From Fibrobacter sp. (GTDB lineage: Bacteria; Fibrobacterota; Fibrobacteria; Fibrobacterales; Fibrobacteraceae), in assembly GCA_017412605.1 (NCBI GenBank), contig JAFPWY010000007.1, positions 116,239-180,238 on the forward strand: a DNA stretch of 64,000 nt. The letters are read 5' to 3'. This document shows positions 1-8,170 of the stretch, in pieces (the first letter of the stretch is position 1; each line of letters begins with the position of its first letter). Made by a program: the position numbers and the translations under genes. The notes beneath the pieces are model-generated. The model had not been told where the DNA came from. It did no database searches and saw only the letters and a list, made by a program, of their open reading frames with translations.

Positions 1-43
1 AAAGGCGAAAATAGAAGCGTCGGCTAAGGAAGGGGAGGGTGCA

Positions 44-168
44 GGGAGGGGACCGGGCGGCCTTCGCTAAAGTGAGCAAGTGAGTGTCGCAGCGGCAAGC
101 TTGCTTGCCGATATGACCGAACGTAGCCACGGACGCCTTGGCGTCCACTCTGAGCGTGGTCCCCTCCC
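44..168. repeat. Palindromic intergenic element with nested hairpins
   Basis: An 11-base inverted repeat, GGGAGGGGACC at 44-54 and GGTCCCCTCCC at 158-168, encloses two further perfect hairpins: CGGCAAGC-TT-GCTTGCCG near 93-110 and GGACGCC-TT-GGCGTCC near 131-146. No open reading frame explains it. It could be a structured RNA or a small palindromic repeat element. Confidence 0.5.
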
Positions 169-223
169 GCATACTCTTAATTCAAAAAACTGTAAAACCA
201 TAGAATTCAACCCTAAAAAACAA

Positions 224-252
224 TTGTTCTAGCATATTGTTTTTTGTATATT
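224..252 (+). promoter_or_regulatory. Sigma-70-like promoter of the DUF58 gene
   Basis: TTGTTC at 224-229 and TATATT at 247-252 are separated by 17 bases and end 22 bases before the start codon. The match is moderate at -35 and good at -10. Confidence 0.5.
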
Positions 253-274
253 CCCTCTCGAAAGAGACTAAAAA

Positions 275-1165
275 ATGCTTGATAAAGAAGTTTTAAAGAC
301 CGTCAGCCGCATCGAACTTTCCGTTCGCGGCACGCTCGACACCGTGATGACCGGCGCTTACCACAGTTCCTTCAAGGGGAACGGCATGGAGTTCAGCGAG
401 GTCCGCGAGTACATGCCGGGCGACGACGTGCGTACCATCGACTGGAACGTGACCGCGCGTACGGGCACGCCTTATGTGAAAAAGTTCATCGAAGAGCGCG
501 AAATGACCATGCTTTTGATGGTCGACGCCTCCAGCTCTTCGGAATTCGGTTCCGGCAAGCAAATGAAGGGCGAAGTCATGGCGACCCTCACCGCACTCCT
601 CGCCTTTGCCGCCATCAAGAACAACGACAAGGTCGGCCTGCTCATCTACACCGACCAGGTCGAACTGTTCATCCCACCGGAGAAAGGCCGCAAGCACGTA
701 TTGCGCCTCATCCGAGAAATCCTTTATTTCAAGCCGCAGCATCACGGCACCAACACGCAGGTGGCGCTGGAGTATGCCGGCAAGATTCTGAACCGCCGTG
801 CCGTGGTCGTGGTAATGAGCGACTTCCTGGACGAAGGTTTCGAGAACGCCTTCAAGATTCTGCGCAAGCGCCACGACGTGCTTGCGGTCTCCGTGGTGGA
901 CCCGCGCGAAATGGAACTCCCGCCCGCAGGCCTCGTAGAACTCGAAGACCCCGAAACCGGTGAGACCCTCCTGATCGACACCGGTGACGCCTCCTTCCGC
1001 GAAGCATTCGCCCGCGAGGCCAAGCGCCAGGGAAAAGCCGTCAAGGAACTGTTCCAGCGCATGTCCATTGACTTCGTGCGCATCGAGACCCACGACGACT
1101 TCAAGGAAACGGTGGCCCCGCTTATCGAGCATTTCCGCCGCCGCGCCCGCGCCGCGAGAATGTAA
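275..1165 (+). CDS. DUF58 domain protein (von Willebrand A-like)
   Basis: This 296-residue protein matches the DUF58 family. Near residues 47-60 it carries the family hallmark (EYMPGDDVRTIDWNVTART), followed by a von Willebrand A-like fold with a DASSS metal-site-like motif near residue 85. DUF58 proteins usually sit beside MoxR-type AAA+ ATPases and are thought to act in chaperone-like or envelope-stress functions. The moxR partner is not visible; if present it would lie upstream of the window. There is no signal peptide, so it is probably cytoplasmic. The ATG at 275 has only a weak purine-rich ribosome site (GAAAGAGA) but follows a plausible promoter. A terminator closes the transcript. Confidence 0.85.
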   Translation: MLDKEVLKTVSRIELSVRGTLDTVMTGAYHSSFKGNGMEFSEVREYMPGDDVRTIDWNVTARTGTPYVKKFIEEREMTMLLMVDASSSSEFGSGKQMKGEVMATLTALLAFAAIKNNDKVGLLIYTDQVELFIPPEKGRKHVLRLIREILYFKPQHHGTNTQVALEYAGKILNRRAVVVVMSDFLDEGFENAFKILRKRHDVLAVSVVDPREMELPPAGLVELEDPETGETLLIDTGDASFREAFAREAKRQGKAVKELFQRMSIDFVRIETHDDFKETVAPLIEHFRRRARAARM

Positions 1166-1206
1166 ATCAGGCGCAAGACAGCGCAATCCACCCAATTAGT
1201 TTCAAC

Positions 1207-1240
1207 ATCCTTCGAGGAAACCCCCGAAGGATCTTTTTTT
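1207..1240 (+). terminator. Rho-independent terminator after the DUF58 gene
   Basis: Stem ATCCTTCG (1207-1214) pairs with CGAAGGAT (1225-1232) around a 10-base loop and is followed by a seven-T run. Confidence 0.8.
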
Positions 1241-1273
1241 ACATCCTAAATAAACTTCACATATCACATAAAA

Positions 1274-1302
1274 TTGACAGACAAGATAAAATTTACTACA
1301 AT
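1274..1302 (+). promoter_or_regulatory. Near-consensus sigma-70 promoter of the thioesterase operon
   Basis: TTGACA at 1274-1279 and TACAAT at 1297-1302 are separated by exactly 17 bases. The promoter lies inside what would be an N-terminal extension of the thioesterase frame, which argues that the extension is not translated. Confidence 0.8.
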
Positions 1303-1357
1303 TTACTTGTATTTTTATTACAAACATACAAATGAGTCTGTCTGCAAGGAGTATAAA

Positions 1358-2062
1358 TTGACCTTGATCTGCTTCCCCCACGTTGCGGGGTTTTCCATGT
1401 TTTACGCATTTTTAGGCAAATTTTCGTATAAAAACGTCAATAAAGTCCTTCTTTTCGACTATCCCCGGAAGAATTTTTCCCTTGAGGGGGCAATCGATTT
1501 CAAGCAATACACCAACTCCGCCATAGAATTCATCAAGGCAAACGTCGCCCAGGACGAGCCCTACATCCTGTTCGGGCATAGCATGGGCGCATTCGTCGCC
1601 TGTGAAGCGGGACTGGCGATGCAGAACATCTACGGGAAGGCCCCGGCAGGCGTAATCGTTTCGGGCCAAAATCCGCCGTATTCCGTGACCCTCGGAATAC
1701 TCAAAAAAATGCCCACCGACCTCATCGGCTTCGCCGAAAAATTGGGTGGCATTCCCCCAAAATTTCACGAAAATCCGACAATGCTCAAAAGAATCTACGA
1801 CATTGCCGAAATGGACCTGAAGGCGATCTCGACCTACCAGCCGACTCTCCCCGACAACGACAAGCGCCTCAAACTTGGCATGCTAATGTCCGGCGAAGAC
1901 GACTTCATCATCGACGCAACGCACCACGCCCACTGGGACAAGACCTTCTGCAGCATACATTCGGACAACGTGTTCACGGGAGACCACTTTTATTTCAACA
2001 ACCACCAAGAAGAGGTCGGAGCTCTGGTAGACAAATTCGCCGGAGAGGCCATCAAAGCTTAA
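1358..2062 (+). CDS. Type II thioesterase (alpha/beta hydrolase)
   Basis: This 234-residue protein matches the thioesterase II family, which releases or edits acyl chains on carrier proteins. It begins with the family's typical first strand (TLICFPHVAGFSMFYAF), has the nucleophile elbow GHSMGAF with Ser75, and a C-terminal GDHFYF with the probable catalytic His210. I chose a TTG start at 1358 because AAGGAG lies seven bases upstream and because the frame further upstream runs through the promoter. It is the first gene of an operon with a ketosynthase and a carrier protein, which suggests a small fatty-acid or polyketide-like pathway. The product is unknown. Confidence 0.8.
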   Translation: MTLICFPHVAGFSMFYAFLGKFSYKNVNKVLLFDYPRKNFSLEGAIDFKQYTNSAIEFIKANVAQDEPYILFGHSMGAFVACEAGLAMQNIYGKAPAGVIVSGQNPPYSVTLGILKKMPTDLIGFAEKLGGIPPKFHENPTMLKRIYDIAEMDLKAISTYQPTLPDNDKRLKLGMLMSGEDDFIIDATHHAHWDKTFCSIHSDNVFTGDHFYFNNHQEEVGALVDKFAGEAIKA

Positions 2063-2076
2063 ACACAAGGTCAAAA

Positions 2077-3273
2077 ATGAACAGAGTCGTTATTACAGGA
2101 ATTGCGCCGATTGTCGCCATGGGACAAGGGCAGTGCTTTTTTGACAATCTCATGGCAATGAAGCCTGTGATTGAACCCACCTACGAGCCCCCTGATAGAG
2201 TCCCAAACACGTCCAAGTGGTTCGTCCCGTATCCAGAAGTGCACACATCCGCATACGAAAGGCGCCTCCGACCAATGTCCATCCTTGCACCGCAAAATGC
2301 GAAAACAGCAGCCACCGCGGCCCTCATGGCAGTAGACGATGCAGGCCTCGAAAAACTCGACCCGGAAACGGCTGTTTTTTTCGGGGTAAGTTCGATGAAT
2401 GCCGCAGATATCGTTTGCGCCTTTAACGCCGTACGCACATGCAAGCGGATGCACCCAGCCACAAACCCCAAATCCATGGCAAACGCCGTTTCCGCCTGGA
2501 TATCCATCCTCTTTGGCATCCATGGCCGTTCGCACGTCATTTCAACCGCCTGCGCATCGGGCACAGACGCAATCGGCATGGCATTCGAGCACATCTGCCT
2601 AGGCAAAAGCAAAATGGCTATTTGTGGCGCAGCGGACTACATGGACTGCGAAGATAATTTATTCTTGCGCTCGTTTGACGTGCTCAGCGCACTCACGCGC
2701 TCGACCGACGGGCTGCCTCGCCCATTCTCCGAAGAACGCAGCGGATTCCTATTCAGTAAAGGCGGCGCTTGCGCCCTCATCCTCGAGGAATATGAATCGG
2801 CCGTTGCTCGCGGTGCAAATATCTATGCCGAAATCACGGACTATCGCGCCTGCTGCGACGCATTCCACATCGTCAAGATGCCAGACAATCCGGAACAAGT
2901 CATCACGATGTTCAAGGAAATTGCAAAAGACAAGACCGTCGACTACTACAATGCGCACGGCACAGCAACCGCGGTCAACGACCAGATGGAAGCGACCGCG
3001 CTGAAAGCGGCTTTCGGAGAACATCTCGGCGACATTCTCATAAACGTGACCAAGAGCATGACCGGCCACGCCATCGGCACGTCAGGTGCAGTCGAGGCTG
3101 CAGTAACCGCCTATTCAATCAAAAACGGAATCGTGCATGGTAACATTATAGGCACACCCTTCGAAGGATTAAACATTCCTACACAGACCATTCGAAGCGA
3201 CATCCGTTGCGGTATCACGGCATCGTTCGGCTTTGGCGGACACAATTCCGCATTGATGCTGGAAAAAATTTAA
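2077..3273 (+). CDS. Beta-ketoacyl-ACP synthase (FabF/KAS II-like)
   Basis: A 398-residue condensing enzyme of the thiolase fold that extends acyl chains on an acyl carrier protein. The Cys-His-His triad is visible: Cys159 in STACASGTDAIG, His294 in NAHGTATAVND and His331 in KSMTGHAIGTSG. The C-terminal GFGGHNSALML strand is also typical. It starts 14 bases after the thioesterase stop, with AAGG before the ATG, and is followed by a carrier protein gene. The partners suggest a dedicated pathway rather than housekeeping fatty acid synthesis. No ketoreductase or dehydratase is nearby. Confidence 0.88.
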   Translation: MNRVVITGIAPIVAMGQGQCFFDNLMAMKPVIEPTYEPPDRVPNTSKWFVPYPEVHTSAYERRLRPMSILAPQNAKTAATAALMAVDDAGLEKLDPETAVFFGVSSMNAADIVCAFNAVRTCKRMHPATNPKSMANAVSAWISILFGIHGRSHVISTACASGTDAIGMAFEHICLGKSKMAICGAADYMDCEDNLFLRSFDVLSALTRSTDGLPRPFSEERSGFLFSKGGACALILEEYESAVARGANIYAEITDYRACCDAFHIVKMPDNPEQVITMFKEIAKDKTVDYYNAHGTATAVNDQMEATALKAAFGEHLGDILINVTKSMTGHAIGTSGAVEAAVTAYSIKNGIVHGNIIGTPFEGLNIPTQTIRSDIRCGITASFGFGGHNSALMLEKI

Positions 3274-3300
3274 CATCTGAATTTACAGAAGGAGCAAAAA

Positions 3301-3522
3301 ATGAATCTCGCAGAATTCAACGAACTCTTGAAAAACTACAATCTCCATCTTGAAACACCGTTAACAGAGTCGACTCCCTTCAGCGAACTGGGCCTAGATT
3401 CCGTCGACATGCTGATGGTACTCGGCGACCTGGAAGATTCCGCAGGCAAATCCCTTGAAGTGTCGCTCAATTCCACAGTCGGCGACCTGCTGGAAAAAGT
3501 CACAGCGGCGCACTGCTGCTAA
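3301..3522 (+). CDS. Acyl carrier protein
   Basis: A 73-residue acidic carrier protein. The phosphopantetheine attachment site is Ser34 in the motif ELGLDSVDML, with the usual helix II after it. AAGGAG precedes the ATG. It is the last gene of the thioesterase-ketosynthase-carrier operon, so it is probably the dedicated carrier for those two enzymes. The C-terminal two-cysteine end (HCC) is unusual for this family. No terminator is obvious before the convergent downstream gene. Confidence 0.88.
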   Translation: MNLAEFNELLKNYNLHLETPLTESTPFSELGLDSVDMLMVLGDLEDSAGKSLEVSLNSTVGDLLEKVTAAHCC

Positions 3523-3538
3523 CCAAAAAGAGCGCAAT

Positions 3539-3725
3539 TTACGCCTTTTGCCTGAAACCGCTGAGGCCAAGCAGGGCGAGTGCCGGGACATAGAAGGCCC
3601 AAACGAAGTTATGCGCCACAGCGGCAATAACAGCGGAAAAAGGTCATCCAGTCCATCACCAAGAAAGACGCCGTAAGAATTGCAGCGAAAGCGAAAAGCA
3701 ACGCGATGACTTTTTTCTTTTTCAT
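3539..3725 (-). pseudogene. Frameshifted small membrane protein gene
   Basis: On the minus strand an ATG at 3725 opens a frame beginning MKKKKVIALLFAFAAILTAS, a typical membrane segment, but it ends early. Shifting by one base at a five-base run (A at 3637-3641 on the plus strand) restores a continuous frame through VIAAVAHNFVWAFYVPALAL to a stop at 3539. Removing one base would give about 61 residues with two membrane helices. It starts 18 bases after the EF-G-like gene, so it may be its operon partner. The shift may be a real mutation or a homopolymer sequencing error. Family unknown. Confidence 0.55.
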
Positions 3726-3743
3726 TCGCTCAAAAAGATAACG

Positions 3744-5705
3744 TTACACTGTCGCAGGTCTATACCCGAGCAATTTCATGCTGTAAAGCGCAGTACCTTT
3801 GCTGATGCTGCGGACGCCTGTCGCATAACCGAATATTTTGCGGAGCGGGATGTCGGCTTTCAAAAAGTGCGTCTTGCCGTCGCCGCCAATTTCCTTCACC
3901 TTGCCGTCGCGGGCCTGGATGTCGCCAGTCACGAGCCCTGCAAAATTCACCGGACATTCCAGAGAAAGTTCCATGATAGGTTCGTATAGTTGCACATCGG
4001 CTGGCTTAATCAGCTTGGTCACGGCATCGGCACATGCCTTCTTGATCATGGGCGGAAGCGCTCCATCGGTCCATGTAAATTCATGAACTTCGAAGCAAAC
4101 ACCGACAAGGGCTCCCTTGCCAAGGATTCCCACTTCCGTCGATTCCAGGAGAGCCGAACGGACACCCGCCAAAATCTCGCGGGGAGCGGTTTCCAAAAAT
4201 TCAGCAGAAAGACGGATATCATGCGCATCGCTATCGAGCGGAGTTGCAGAAACTTTAATCGAAATCTTGTGTGGGCCGAGCTGGAAGGTATTTTCGACAG
4301 GCCCGACATCACGACACAAGCGTTCTTGCCAGCGGACTTCTGGGCTACCGGCTCGTACTTCGCAACCAAATTCACGCTTGAGGCGCGCCAGCAACACATC
4401 CAGTTGCACCTCGCCCACAGTATGCAAGTACCAGAACCCACCATCGTCTTTTTGCACGCGGAAGCTCGGGTCCATGCGGCCGAGCGTATTCAGGCTCTTT
4501 TCCACGTGATGGTAGTCTTCGGAGCCGAGGCATTCCACGCGAGTCTGCAGCAGCGGCTGGTATTTGTCACGAATAGAGGTGGTAGGCTCGAGGTTCGAGG
4601 CTCCAGGCTCGGGGCTCACGCCACTCCCATCTAAATAAATAGTCTGTCCAAGCTCCGTCTCGAACGGGGTGCGCATGGCGTAAATATCCCCCGAACGGAT
4701 TTCGTCGACAGGCTGCAACAAGTTCGCCTTGAGCCGCGAAAATTCAAAACCCGCAGGCCACGCCTTGCGTTCCATGTCGGTATGGCTGCGGAAAAGGGAT
4801 ATTTCGCCCACACCCTTGAAATGCCGCAGACGGATAACCTGGCCAAGTTCCCCTTCGTTAAATTCGGGGACATCGGGCAAGAAGAAAGTCAAAGCAGTTA
4901 CGAGGCTACGAACGCCAAAGCCTTCCATCGCAGAGCCCGCATAGCAAAGCGCGTAATCGTCGCTGTTGGCCAGCGCCTTGAGGCCCCGCAAGAGCATCTT
5001 GGGCGGAACCCGCTTGCCATCCATGGCAAGCTTCAAAACTTCGTCATCGAAACTGCTCGCAAATTCCACCGCCTCGGCGTAATGCTGTTTGAGCTCGCGG
5101 GATCCGTCCCAACCATCTTCCACATTCCAGCCGTCGTCGACCACTTCCTCGCCCGTGTCGGAATGTGTAAGGCGGCTCTGGCTGAGCACATCGAGAACGC
5201 CCGTCATGCGGCCGTTCTCGTATTGCGGAAGCGTCATCAGCACCGGGCGCACGCCCAGGATTTCTTCAATGTTAATCAGTGTGTCATCAAGCGAATAATC
5301 GGGATTATCTAGTTTGTTCACAAACAGGATTGTCCGCACTCCCGCCTCGCGCAACTTCTTGAACGCAGCAATTGTCTGGGTTTCCACTCCGCTCGCGGCG
5401 CTCACCACCAGGACGGCGCCCTCCACAGCCGAGAGTGCCATGTCGACCTCGGCTCCAAAGTCCACATGGCCTGGCGTATCGATAAAATTGAACCAGGAAT
5501 CCTTCCATTCGAAATGCGCCACGCCGCTCTCGATGGTAATGCCGCGTTCCTTCTCCTCGGGCATGTAGTCCATCGTCGCCAGGCCGTCTTCGACGCGGCC
5601 GGGTCGGCGCACCTCCCCCGCCGCAAACAAGATACGCTCGGAAAGGGTCGTCTTCCCGGCATCCACGTGGGCCAAAATGGCAATATTCCGTATCGGCTGC
5701 GACAT
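3744..5705 (-). CDS. EF-G-like translational GTPase
   Basis: A 653-residue translational GTPase. It shows G1 AHVDAGKTT (residues 12-20), G2 RGIT, G3 DTPGHVDF and G4 NKLD, then later domains ending with the EF-G-like domain V stretch KIFGYATGVRSISKGTALYS. EF-G drives ribosome translocation. This copy is shorter than housekeeping EF-G (about 700 residues) and near the length of TetM-type ribosomal protection proteins, but its C-terminus is EF-G-like. It is more likely an accessory EF-G paralogue than the sole fusA, because it stands away from ribosomal protein genes. No clear ribosome site precedes the ATG. Confidence 0.8.
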   Translation of the reverse strand: MSQPIRNIAILAHVDAGKTTLSERILFAAGEVRRPGRVEDGLATMDYMPEEKERGITIESGVAHFEWKDSWFNFIDTPGHVDFGAEVDMALSAVEGAVLVVSAASGVETQTIAAFKKLREAGVRTILFVNKLDNPDYSLDDTLINIEEILGVRPVLMTLPQYENGRMTGVLDVLSQSRLTHSDTGEEVVDDGWNVEDGWDGSRELKQHYAEAVEFASSFDDEVLKLAMDGKRVPPKMLLRGLKALANSDDYALCYAGSAMEGFGVRSLVTALTFFLPDVPEFNEGELGQVIRLRHFKGVGEISLFRSHTDMERKAWPAGFEFSRLKANLLQPVDEIRSGDIYAMRTPFETELGQTIYLDGSGVSPEPGASNLEPTTSIRDKYQPLLQTRVECLGSEDYHHVEKSLNTLGRMDPSFRVQKDDGGFWYLHTVGEVQLDVLLARLKREFGCEVRAGSPEVRWQERLCRDVGPVENTFQLGPHKISIKVSATPLDSDAHDIRLSAEFLETAPREILAGVRSALLESTEVGILGKGALVGVCFEVHEFTWTDGALPPMIKKACADAVTKLIKPADVQLYEPIMELSLECPVNFAGLVTGDIQARDGKVKEIGGDGKTHFLKADIPLRKIFGYATGVRSISKGTALYSMKLLGYRPATV

Positions 5706-6072
5706 AATTCAAAAATAAATAACTTCGCAACGCCATCCACTTAAGATTTCTAAAAAAAGCCATTTGCCGCATAGATTGGCGTCCATCCCGCCTTTTTCCG
5801 ACCCCGATTCCAGACATGACGTTTGAATTTGTATGACAATGTTATTCTAAAACATAAACGTCCCCTTTAAGGCGTCCAAAGTAGATTTAGAACAAACGCA
5901 ACAAATCCATACGGAAAAAATAATTTGTATACAATTTTTTATTGTGACGTACATTCCATTTTTTTGACAAAACAGGCGTTTTTGCAAAGTCTTTGTAAAA
6001 CGTTCTTTACACTGTACATCTCGGGAAAGTGCAGTTTGCTATATTGGAGATGTGTATTAGTTAGGATTGTTT
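5706..6072. other. Divergent intergenic region
   Basis: These 367 AT-rich bases separate two divergent genes. A TATATT at 6040-6045 is a candidate -10 element for the plus-strand gene. TTGACA at 5964-5969 has no good -10 partner. No RNA gene or small frame with a convincing ribosome site was seen. Confidence 0.4.
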
Positions 6073-7539
6073 ATGGAATTGAAAAACATACCAACAAAAT
6101 TGGTAAACAAATTCAAAAAGGCCAATATAAAGACCGTTGAGGATTTGCAAGAGAACTACAATCGGTTGATAAACGGCCTTGGTTTCGGCGGGATTTTTGT
6201 AGCTGCCCTTTTGGATTATATGCAACGCGAAGGCATCAAACTGCCCGAAGGTACTGCCACACACCGAGAAAACGTCACGGAGACGAAAAGGGAATTCAAA
6301 TTTTCCCCTCCTCCTTCCAAGTTGCTGACAAAGGCCTTTATAAAAGCAAACATCTACTCCGTCGAGGATTTGCAGAAAAACTTCAAGGAACTCACCAAAG
6401 CGGAATATTTCGGCAACAAGCGCATTGACGAACTCGTCAAATACATGAAGGTTCTCGGAATCAAGGATATTCCCGAATCACTCAAAGCCAAGCACCTCGC
6501 TTCCAGCCAGAGCCAGTTCGCCATCATCAAAAGAGACGTGGACGAACTTGTCGCCCGCAAAAAAACAAAATTCCTGTTCCCGTGCAACGCAGCCCTAAGC
6601 ATTGCCTTTGCAAAAGTCCACATCAAAAACATGAAGGACTTACAAAAGAAGATACAGGAACTTCAAGAAGCCCTGCGCAGCAAGCACGTCGCCATTTCTG
6701 AACTCCGCTCCTGGATCAAGGACACCAAGGAATACTACAGGACCCACGAAGGCGAGGGCAAGCAGAACGTCCTTTCAATATACGTAAACGGCCTCAAGAC
6801 CTTCGCTCCGGGCGTCAGCGTCTACAAAATCCGCTATACACAAAAAATAGCCGCCTATCTGACAGGCAAAAACATCGCCGACATGCCGAGAATTGACGGG
6901 CAGGCCATAGTCCAGTTGAACAAAGCCCGGGATCTCATCCAAAAGCACTCGTTCCTCGCCGCAAACGATATTCTGCGCCAATTCAGCCTCAATATCAAGG
7001 ACATCACCAACGAAGAACGCTGGATATCTCGCCTGCTCTGCCGCGCCGCCGGCTTTAAAGTCCGCGACCTCAAGCGCTACGGGCAGCCAAAGGGGTTCGA
7101 CATATTCGTCACCAAGAACAGCGCCATTGCCCACATCATCAAGGACACCGCCGACTGCGCCTACGAAATCCTACAAAACGAGGTTGTCCCCGTCGACATC
7201 CCTACAATTTCGAAAGCACTTGCCAAACGCGGACTGAAGAAACTTGACGACGAAAAATTGACACACCTTCTGAGCAACCTGAGCTATATCGAAAAGAGCG
7301 GGAAATGCTTCACAGTCCCTATCGAAAAGCTCAAGTCAAAAGCCGATATTGCCCAAAGGATCCTCTACACGACCGACAAGAAAATTTCTACCGAAGATCT
7401 GTGTACTCGGGTAAACAAGGTGCTCAAGCAGAAAAACAAGCCGACGAACATGGAAACCCAGCGTTCAGCGACCACCTTCATGAAAAACGAGAATATCCTC
7501 TTCAATATCAAGACAGGGGAATGGTCGTTCAAGAGGTAG
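6073..7539 (+). CDS. Protein with RNAP alpha-CTD-like repeats and winged-helix-like end
   Basis: A 488-residue soluble protein. The N-terminal third holds three related segments of the form L..F.KANI.SVEDLQ....L....GFG...I..L..YM (about residues 5-55, 80-130 and 160-215). These resemble the helix-hairpin-helix C-terminal domain of the RNA polymerase alpha subunit. The last about 130 residues (VDIPTISKALAKRGLKKLDD onward) look like one or two winged helices. I infer a nucleic-acid-binding or regulatory role. The ATG at 6073 was chosen because AGGA sits six bases upstream; an in-frame TTG at 6067 is too close to that site. No named family was recognised. Confidence 0.7.
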   Translation: MELKNIPTKLVNKFKKANIKTVEDLQENYNRLINGLGFGGIFVAALLDYMQREGIKLPEGTATHRENVTETKREFKFSPPPSKLLTKAFIKANIYSVEDLQKNFKELTKAEYFGNKRIDELVKYMKVLGIKDIPESLKAKHLASSQSQFAIIKRDVDELVARKKTKFLFPCNAALSIAFAKVHIKNMKDLQKKIQELQEALRSKHVAISELRSWIKDTKEYYRTHEGEGKQNVLSIYVNGLKTFAPGVSVYKIRYTQKIAAYLTGKNIADMPRIDGQAIVQLNKARDLIQKHSFLAANDILRQFSLNIKDITNEERWISRLLCRAAGFKVRDLKRYGQPKGFDIFVTKNSAIAHIIKDTADCAYEILQNEVVPVDIPTISKALAKRGLKKLDDEKLTHLLSNLSYIEKSGKCFTVPIEKLKSKADIAQRILYTTDKKISTEDLCTRVNKVLKQKNKPTNMETQRSATTFMKNENILFNIKTGEWSFKR

Positions 7540-7542
7540 CGC

Positions 7543-8166
7543 TTAGCGTACACAACGCACCGAAAATCCGAAGATCTTGGGCTTGGCTGAATAGCTGAAG
7601 CCCATTGTCTTATTGGTCATGAACCACACGCGGGCGTCACTGGAGCCTTCCTCGGCGGTATCGCTCCAGAAAAAGGCAAACTTGCTCATGTTTCCGTAGG
7701 TCTCGTCGTCAAAGCGGTTGCCTGCAGGCATCGCAGAGAACTTGAGCGTATCGTTGCCGTTGGTCTCGCCCTTCCAGCCGTATGTAGTCTTTAAGAGATA
7801 AGCGGCGTTGAAATCGGCGCCAGCGGCCGTCCACAGGCTCTCGAAATCCTCCTGGTTCGGCAAGCGGAACCCAGCCGGACAAGCCTTTTTCGCAGCATCC
7901 CAAGTGTAGAGGCGGCCATAGGCCATGCAGTTGTCGTCACTGTCATCGTAGCAGTAGCTGTTTTCGGTCTTGAAATTCAAGTTGTCGCCGAACCACTCCC
8001 GGCCATCGATCTTTACGAGGCGGTAGCTCTGCTTGTCGCGAGAATCCTTGAACTCATCGGAACGGGCAGCCTTACGGGATTGTCCCTTCGCGGCACTCTT
8101 GCCCTTCGCCGCGAATGCAGGCATCGCGACACAGAGCGCCATAATAAAAACCAGGATTTTTTTCAT
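7543..8166 (-). CDS. FISUMP domain secreted protein
   Basis: A 207-residue protein with a signal peptide (cleavage probably after MPAFA, near residue 19) and one FISUMP domain. Landmarks of that domain are DSRDKQSYRLVKIDGREWF, NLNF, MAYGRLYTW, PAGFRLPNQEDF and the terminal FSVRCVR. The domain is a large Fibrobacter paralogous family of unknown function at the cell surface. The gene lies four bases downstream of another FISUMP gene and ends three bases from the convergent plus-strand gene, so it is the last gene of a minus-strand run. Confidence 0.88.
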   Translation of the reverse strand: MKKILVFIMALCVAMPAFAAKGKSAAKGQSRKAARSDEFKDSRDKQSYRLVKIDGREWFGDNLNFKTENSYCYDDSDDNCMAYGRLYTWDAAKKACPAGFRLPNQEDFESLWTAAGADFNAAYLLKTTYGWKGETNGNDTLKFSAMPAGNRFDDETYGNMSKFAFFWSDTAEEGSSDARVWFMTNKTMGFSYSAKPKIFGFSVRCVR

Positions 8167-8170
8167 GGGG

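Noticed and set aside
1274..1357. N-terminal extension of the thioesterase from TTG at 1274
   Set aside because: The TTG is part of the TTGACA -35 element, and a good ribosome site marks a start at 1358.
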